The notes under the pieces: generated by a model | The model's database searches: none | The model's input: the letters and a program-made list of their open reading frames with translations, nothing else | Told to the model about the DNA's origin: nothing | Translations under genes and position numbers: made by a program | In this document: positions 60,540 through 64,000 of the stretch, in pieces | Position numbering within the stretch: the stretch's first letter is position 1 | How the letters are laid out: each line of letters starts with the position of its first letter | DNA from: M0108 sp964523415 | Lineage (GTDB): Bacteria; Pseudomonadota; Gammaproteobacteria; Chromatiales; Chromatiaceae | Assembly (NCBI GenBank): GCA_964523415.1 | Contig: CAZFZB010000001.1 | Span: 1-64,000, forward strand | Length of the DNA stretch: 64,000 nucleotides | Direction: 5' to 3'

Positions 60540-60983
60540 CTAGGACCGAGCCTCCTGGAAGAGCCCGATCTCCACCAACTTGGGAAACAGCACCCGATTC
60601 TCCCTTTCGATACGTTCGGCGACCATCTGAAATACGGCATGGCTCTCGCGCAAGAATTCACCAGTAAAGTTGAAGTCACAGTTTTTCAGCCACTTTCGAT
60701 GATACTCATCGAAAGTCTGACGCAGCGGCCTTTCACCGCTGATGAAGCCCCAGGCAAGGGACTTGACCCGAGGATCCTCATGGATAAGCAGAGAGGGATA
60801 GACACCACGATCCTCGTCACCCAGATGCTCCTTGACCTTGCTGCCCAATTCGCACAACAGCAAATAGGCAGTCTTAGCATTAGGACGAATTTGAAGCATC
60901 TCGGGGGTTAACAATAAACGCAAATCCTCGATCATCTGCAGCAAGTCCGCGTGGCGATCGCGGTAGTGAGCTAGGTCATGCAT
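60540..60983 (-). CDS. Hemerythrin-like HHE-domain protein
   Basis: 147 residues, one HHE four-helix bundle. Ligand candidates: H11 (RDRHADLLQ), H53 and E57 (KVKEHLGDEDRGVYP), H94 (DEYHRKWL), H114 (RESHAVF) and E126-xx-LFP. Such proteins bind O2, NO or iron with a di-iron site and protect against nitrosative or oxidative stress. It has its own promoter with a structured leader and its own terminator, and splits the mtiP/hpt-nagZ neighbourhood. Confidence 0.88.
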   Translation of the reverse strand: MHDLAHYRDRHADLLQMIEDLRLLLTPEMLQIRPNAKTAYLLLCELGSKVKEHLGDEDRGVYPSLLIHEDPRVKSLAWGFISGERPLRQTFDEYHRKWLKNCDFNFTGEFLRESHAVFQMVAERIERENRVLFPKLVEIGLFQEARS

Positions 60984-61029
60984 TGGACCCTCCTCCTCGG
61001 TCTCGTAGTAATTTTATTGGCGGTATGGT

Positions 61030-61070
61030 GGATCACCCTGACCCTCTCGCTCCTTTAGGGTCCTTGATCC
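61030..61070 (-). other. Structured 5' leader of the hemerythrin mRNA
   Basis: Minus strand: outer stem GGATCA/TGATCC and inner stem GACCCT/AGGGTC with small bulges around an 11-base loop holding AAAGGAG. It lies between the promoter and ATG 60983. The AAAGGAG loop resembles a Shine-Dalgarno but is too far from the start. Function unknown. Confidence 0.45.
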
Positions 61071-61094
61071 TGAGGCGCAGGGTGGCGTAAATCA

Positions 61095-61123
61095 TGAATA
61101 AACGAAAACCAGGGATATGTCAA
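61095..61123 (-). promoter_or_regulatory. Sigma70 promoter of the hemerythrin gene
   Basis: Minus strand: TTGACA (61118-61123, perfect), 17-base spacer, TATTCA (61095-61100). Start near 61088, leader about 105 bases, in the AT-rich stretch 61090-61170. Confidence 0.7.
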
Positions 61124-61206
61124 CAACTATATAATTTATTTAGATTTTTATTATTTTCCCAACTTCCCGTACCAGCATGTCCAAGCACCCATTATGATCA
61201 TGGCCA

Positions 61207-61764
61207 TTACACATCCTCGTCCGCCACGGCGTAGATCCCGGGGGCATTGCGGAAATAATCCTTGTAATCGAGTCCATAGCCAAACAGGTAGAGGTCCGGG
61301 GTCCTGACGCCGACATAATCCGCCTCGATATCGCAGGTGCGGTTCCGGTCCTTGGCGACCAACACCGCAGTCCTCACACTGGCTGCACCATCCTCCCGGC
61401 AGGCCCGCACGGCTGCCGCCAGCGTCAACCCCTCGTCCAGGATGTCGTCCATCACCAAGACTTGGCGACCCTGAATGGCGGCACTGGGACGATGTAGCCA
61501 GGCTACTTCCCCGCCACGGGTCGTGCCTCGATAACGTGTGGCGTGCAGATAATCCAGTTGCAGTTGGAAATCCAGACGCGGTAACAAGCGCCCTGTCAAG
61601 ATCATGGCACCCGTCATGACACAGAGCACCAGGGGATCACTCCCCGCCAGGTCCTGGGCTATCCTCCCGGCCATCCGGTCCAGGGCTTGTTCCAGTTCCT
61701 CCCCTGGGATGAGCAGGGTGGCCCGGGACGCCACCGCGGCATAGTTTTCCGGAGTCAGGCGCAT
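61207..61764 (-). CDS. hpt: Hypoxanthine (guanine) phosphoribosyltransferase
   Basis: 185 residues from ATG 61764 (MRLTPENYAAVASRAT). The PRPP-binding motif is VLVMDDILDEGLTLAA, and the flexible YRGTTRGGEV loop and C-terminal YGLDYKDYFRNAPGIY are normal. It makes IMP (and possibly GMP) from hypoxanthine. With MTIP nearby it would close the methylthioadenosine purine-salvage loop. It follows nagZ by 41 bases. The longer upstream frame covers the nagZ end and is rejected. Confidence 0.94.
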   Translation of the reverse strand: MRLTPENYAAVASRATLLIPGEELEQALDRMAGRIAQDLAGSDPLVLCVMTGAMILTGRLLPRLDFQLQLDYLHATRYRGTTRGGEVAWLHRPSAAIQGRQVLVMDDILDEGLTLAAAVRACREDGAASVRTAVLVAKDRNRTCDIEADYVGVRTPDLYLFGYGLDYKDYFRNAPGIYAVADEDV

Positions 61765-61805
61765 GCTGGTATCACCATGGTTGATCCCTGTTGTGGTGCA
61801 GGGTC

Positions 61806-62852
61806 TCACAGATCGAGATCGAGCGATCCCAACTCCTCCAGTGCCCCGACCGCGCGAACGCCCTTTTGCCAGCGGGGATCCAGGTGAAGATGAGCAGGAT
61901 CCAGTCCCCCTCGACCATGCATGCGCAGGCAACGCAGGTGCATGGTGGGATCATCGAAATGGCGCAGGGCATCCACTATCTCCAAGGCCGCCGGCCGGTT
62001 GTTGCAGATCAAGAGGACATCGCAACCGGCATCCAAGGCAGCGCGGGCACGATCGGGATAACTACCTCCCGCCGCCGCTGCCCCCATGTTGAGGTCGTCG
62101 CTGAAGATTAGGCCCTGAAAGGCCAGTTGCCCCCGTAATACCTCCTTGAGCCAGAAGGGCGAGAAGCCCGCCGGCCGGGCATCGACCTGGGGATAAAGAA
62201 CATGGGCCGGCATAATGGCCTCCAGACCATGACGGACCAGGCGTTCAAAGGGTACCAGATCCTCCATTTCGATCTCCATGAAACAGCGACCATCGATAGG
62301 CAACTCGGCATGGGAATCCGCGGCCACCCCGCCGTGCCCTGGAAAGTGTTTGCCAACCGCGGCCATGCCTGCGTCTTTAACCCCTTCGCACCAGGCCCGG
62401 GAAAGTTCGGAGACCCCATTAATAGTGTCGGCAAAGGCGCGGTCGCCGATAACCCCGCTGACACCACGATCCAGGTCCAGCACGGGGGCATAACTAAAGT
62501 CCACGCCCAGGGTTATCAGTTCCGCGGCCATCAACCAACCAACCGCCTCCGCCGCCTGCCGGGCATGATGGGGATTTCCTCGTGCGAGTTGGCCAAAACG
62601 GGCTGCCGGTGGCAGCCGCGTCAAGCCTTCCCGAAAGCGCTGGACCCGCCCCCCCTCCTGGTCCACGCTGACAAGGAGACGTGGCTCCCGCAGGGCATGG
62701 ATGGCCTTCGTCAAGGCCGCCAGTTGGTCCGGATCGCGATAATTACGGGAAAAGAGGATGACGCCACCGACCGCCGGATGGCGCAGCAGTTCATGCTCCT
62801 CGGTGGTGAGTTCAAGCCCTTCAAGATCAAGGATGACGGGACCCAGGGACAC
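61806..62852 (-). CDS. nagZ: Beta-N-acetylhexosaminidase NagZ
   Basis: 348 residues from GTG 62852, with GGAGGG 9 bases upstream; an ATG 48 bases earlier lacks a site. GH3 fold: VSVDQEGGRVQRFREG, the GKHFPGHGGVAADSHAELP block with the catalytic His/Asp pair, and the nucleophile Asp in FSDDLNMGAA. It removes GlcNAc from anhydro-muropeptides during cell-wall recycling in the cytoplasm. In Pseudomonas nagZ lies beside the MTIP gene; here hpt and hemerythrin lie between them. Confidence 0.95.
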   Translation of the reverse strand: MSLGPVILDLEGLELTTEEHELLRHPAVGGVILFSRNYRDPDQLAALTKAIHALREPRLLVSVDQEGGRVQRFREGLTRLPPAARFGQLARGNPHHARQAAEAVGWLMAAELITLGVDFSYAPVLDLDRGVSGVIGDRAFADTINGVSELSRAWCEGVKDAGMAAVGKHFPGHGGVAADSHAELPIDGRCFMEIEMEDLVPFERLVRHGLEAIMPAHVLYPQVDARPAGFSPFWLKEVLRGQLAFQGLIFSDDLNMGAAAAGGSYPDRARAALDAGCDVLLICNNRPAALEIVDALRHFDDPTMHLRCLRMHGRGGLDPAHLHLDPRWQKGVRAVGALEELGSLDLDL

Positions 62853-62992
62853 GAATAGAGACCCTCCAAAGTGTTGGGAATGGGAGCAAGGTATCAGCAT
62901 AGCGGGCCCGGACCCTGACGACCAGAATCAACCCTATCGAAGGCCTCCCAGGTCTGCATAGCCACCACAAGGGGACACTCTGACCAGAGCCC

Positions 62993-63820
62993 TCAAGCCG
63001 GATTACGTACATCCAGCCAGTCGCGCAGCCGATCCCCAAGGAGATTGACGGAAAAGACCACCCCAGCGATGGCGATGCCCGGGGCCATCACCAGGTGAGG
63101 TGCAACCAGCATATAGCTCACACCGTCGCGAATCATGCTGCCCCAGGAGGACTGGGGTGGCTGAACGCCCAGACCCAGAAATGACAGCCCCGCCTCAGCG
63201 ACCACCACCCCGGCAATACCAAAGGTCGCCTCCACGATCAGGGGAGCCAGGGCCAGGGGTAGCAGGTGGCGAAACAGGGTGCGCCCTGGACCAACCCCCA
63301 GGGCGCGCGCCGCGGTCACGTGGTCGCGCTCCTTGAGGGATAGAAGCTGTGCCCGGGTCAGGCGCGCATAGCCTACCCAGCCGGTGACAGACAGGGCGAT
63401 AATCAAATTTTCGATGCTCGGACCCAGGATACCCGCCAGGGCAATGGCCAGGAGGATGCCGGGAAAGGCGAGGAAGACATCGATCAGTCGCACCAACAGC
63501 AGGTCCAGCCAGCCTCCAGCATAGGCCCCGATACCACCCACAAGGACACCGATCAGGGCCGAGAGGGCGACGACGCCAAACCCCACCAGGAAGGCGATAT
63601 GCGCCCCCACCAGCAACCGGTCAAGGACAGGCCGGCCCAGGTCATCACAACCCAACGGCGACCCCCAACTCGGACCCACCAAAATCGCCGACAGATCCAC
63701 CCTGTTCGGCGCTAAAGGTAGCCAGGGTCCGACCAGGGCAACGAGGATCCACAGCAGCAGAAAGAGCGTCGGCGGGGTCCAACCCGCCCCCTGCGGCCAG
63801 AGGCGTGGCATGGACTTCAT
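62993..63820 (-). CDS. Peptide/nickel-type ABC permease (DppC/OppC family)
   Basis: 275 residues with about six membrane helices. From ATG 63820, which overlaps the upstream permease stop by one base (TGATG). LGCDDLGRPVLDRLLVGAHIA near the N-terminus and the EAA-like loop TAARALGVGPGRTLFRHLLPLALAP are typical of DppC, followed by EAGLSFLGLGVQPPQSSWG. It forms the pore with a DppB partner. Substrate (peptide, nickel, opine) not determined. The ATPase and binding-protein genes are outside the window. Confidence 0.92.
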   Translation of the reverse strand: MKSMPRLWPQGAGWTPPTLFLLLWILVALVGPWLPLAPNRVDLSAILVGPSWGSPLGCDDLGRPVLDRLLVGAHIAFLVGFGVVALSALIGVLVGGIGAYAGGWLDLLLVRLIDVFLAFPGILLAIALAGILGPSIENLIIALSVTGWVGYARLTRAQLLSLKERDHVTAARALGVGPGRTLFRHLLPLALAPLIVEATFGIAGVVVAEAGLSFLGLGVQPPQSSWGSMIRDGVSYMLVAPHLVMAPGIAIAGVVFSVNLLGDRLRDWLDVRNPA

Positions 63821-64000
63821 CAAGTTCGCCAACGGATGCGTGGATCGATCAAGCTATACACCAAATCGGTAAGGGTATTGACCAACACATAGGACAAACT
63901 GACAAGCAGAACGCAGGCCTGAACCACGGGATAGTCACGGCTCTGAATCGCCTCTACGAGCAGACTCCCCACGCCAGGCCAGGCAAATACGGTCTCGGTG
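63820..64000 (-). CDS. Peptide-type ABC permease (DppB/OppB family), C-terminal part
   Basis: Only the last 60 codons lie in the window; the frame runs off the right edge. TETVFAWPGVGSLLVEAI and AVLLVSLSYVLVNTLTDLVYSLIDPRIRW-type sequence match the C-terminus of DppB/OppB permeases. Its TGA overlaps the ATG of the DppC-like gene. Direction of transcription is leftward, so the upstream binding-protein gene would lie beyond 64000. Confidence 0.85.
   Translation of the reverse strand, partial: TETVFAWPGVGSLLVEAIQSRDYPVVQACVLLVSLSYVLVNTLTDLVYSLIDPRIRWRT

Overview
The window reads as ordinary chromosome of a high-GC sulfur-oxidising gammaproteobacterium, most likely of the order Chromatiales (purple sulfur bacteria). 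The best pointers are a dissimilatory-type ATP sulfurylase (sat), a c4-like dihaem cytochrome, rubrerythrin and hemerythrin, and the gene orders hrcA-grpE-dnaK-dnaJ / nadK / recN / bamE and rimP-nusA-infB-rbfA-truB-rpsO-pnp. No photosynthesis gene, tRNA, rRNA, insertion sequence, prophage or CRISPR array was seen, so the placement is an inference.

Layout. 0-4.2 kb: the start of a secreted protein and a GH44 glycanase (minus), then ynbE-ydbL and a RIO kinase (plus). 4.2-9.4 kb: the heat-shock operon hrcA-grpE-dnaK-dnaJ (minus) with a perfect CIRCE operator, a sigma70 promoter in front of hrcA and a sigma32-like promoter in front of dnaK. 9.4-13.2 kb: nadK-recN-bamE (plus), a bidirectional terminator and rubrerythrin. 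13.4-21.6 kb: housekeeping and envelope genes (cpdA, sfsA, acyP, wrbA, hda, cytochrome c4, sat, a lytic transglycosylase, mepK), with a DnaA box downstream of hda. 21.7-25.7 kb: an RNB exoribonuclease, a 67-residue protein and an SMC/Rad50-like ATPase that carries two membrane helices where a hinge would be. This is the best candidate here for an undescribed system. 25.8-31.3 kb: ygfZ, a zinc alcohol dehydrogenase, a Crp/Fnr regulator and an SLAC1/TehA transporter with a well-placed FNR-type site, a conserved small protein and an OmpA-like lipoprotein. 31.5-35.9 kb: an adenosine-kinase-like enzyme, rimB-rimK with an aspartoacylase-like gene, and trmO. 36.0-41.7 kb: riboflavin genes ribE and ribD, an ABC exporter, nrdR and glyA. 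41.7-43.6 kb: a gene-poor, more AT-rich stretch with one small membrane protein. 43.6-47.7 kb: a GH13 enzyme, a Lon N-domain protein, a lipoprotein with a 2OG-Fe(II) oxygenase, and a conserved protein. 47.9-57.0 kb: the translation/RNA-decay operon rimP to pnp (minus), whose leader holds a promoter followed by two intrinsic terminators. 57.0-64.0 kb: sprT, metA, an unassigned P-loop ATPase, methylthioinosine phosphorylase, hemerythrin, hpt, nagZ and two peptide-type ABC permeases, the last cut by the window edge.

How the genes work together. MTIP and Hpt together would return the purine of methylthioadenosine to IMP, next to metA for methionine synthesis. sat would release sulfate and ATP from APS, and the SLAC1 transporter could move sulfite or another anion under Crp/Fnr control. 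BamE, YnbE/YdbL, MepK, the transglycosylase, NagZ and the OmpA-like lipoprotein serve envelope assembly and cell-wall turnover. Start codons were corrected in many genes by Shine-Dalgarno position or by known family N-termini, and these choices are stated in each entry.
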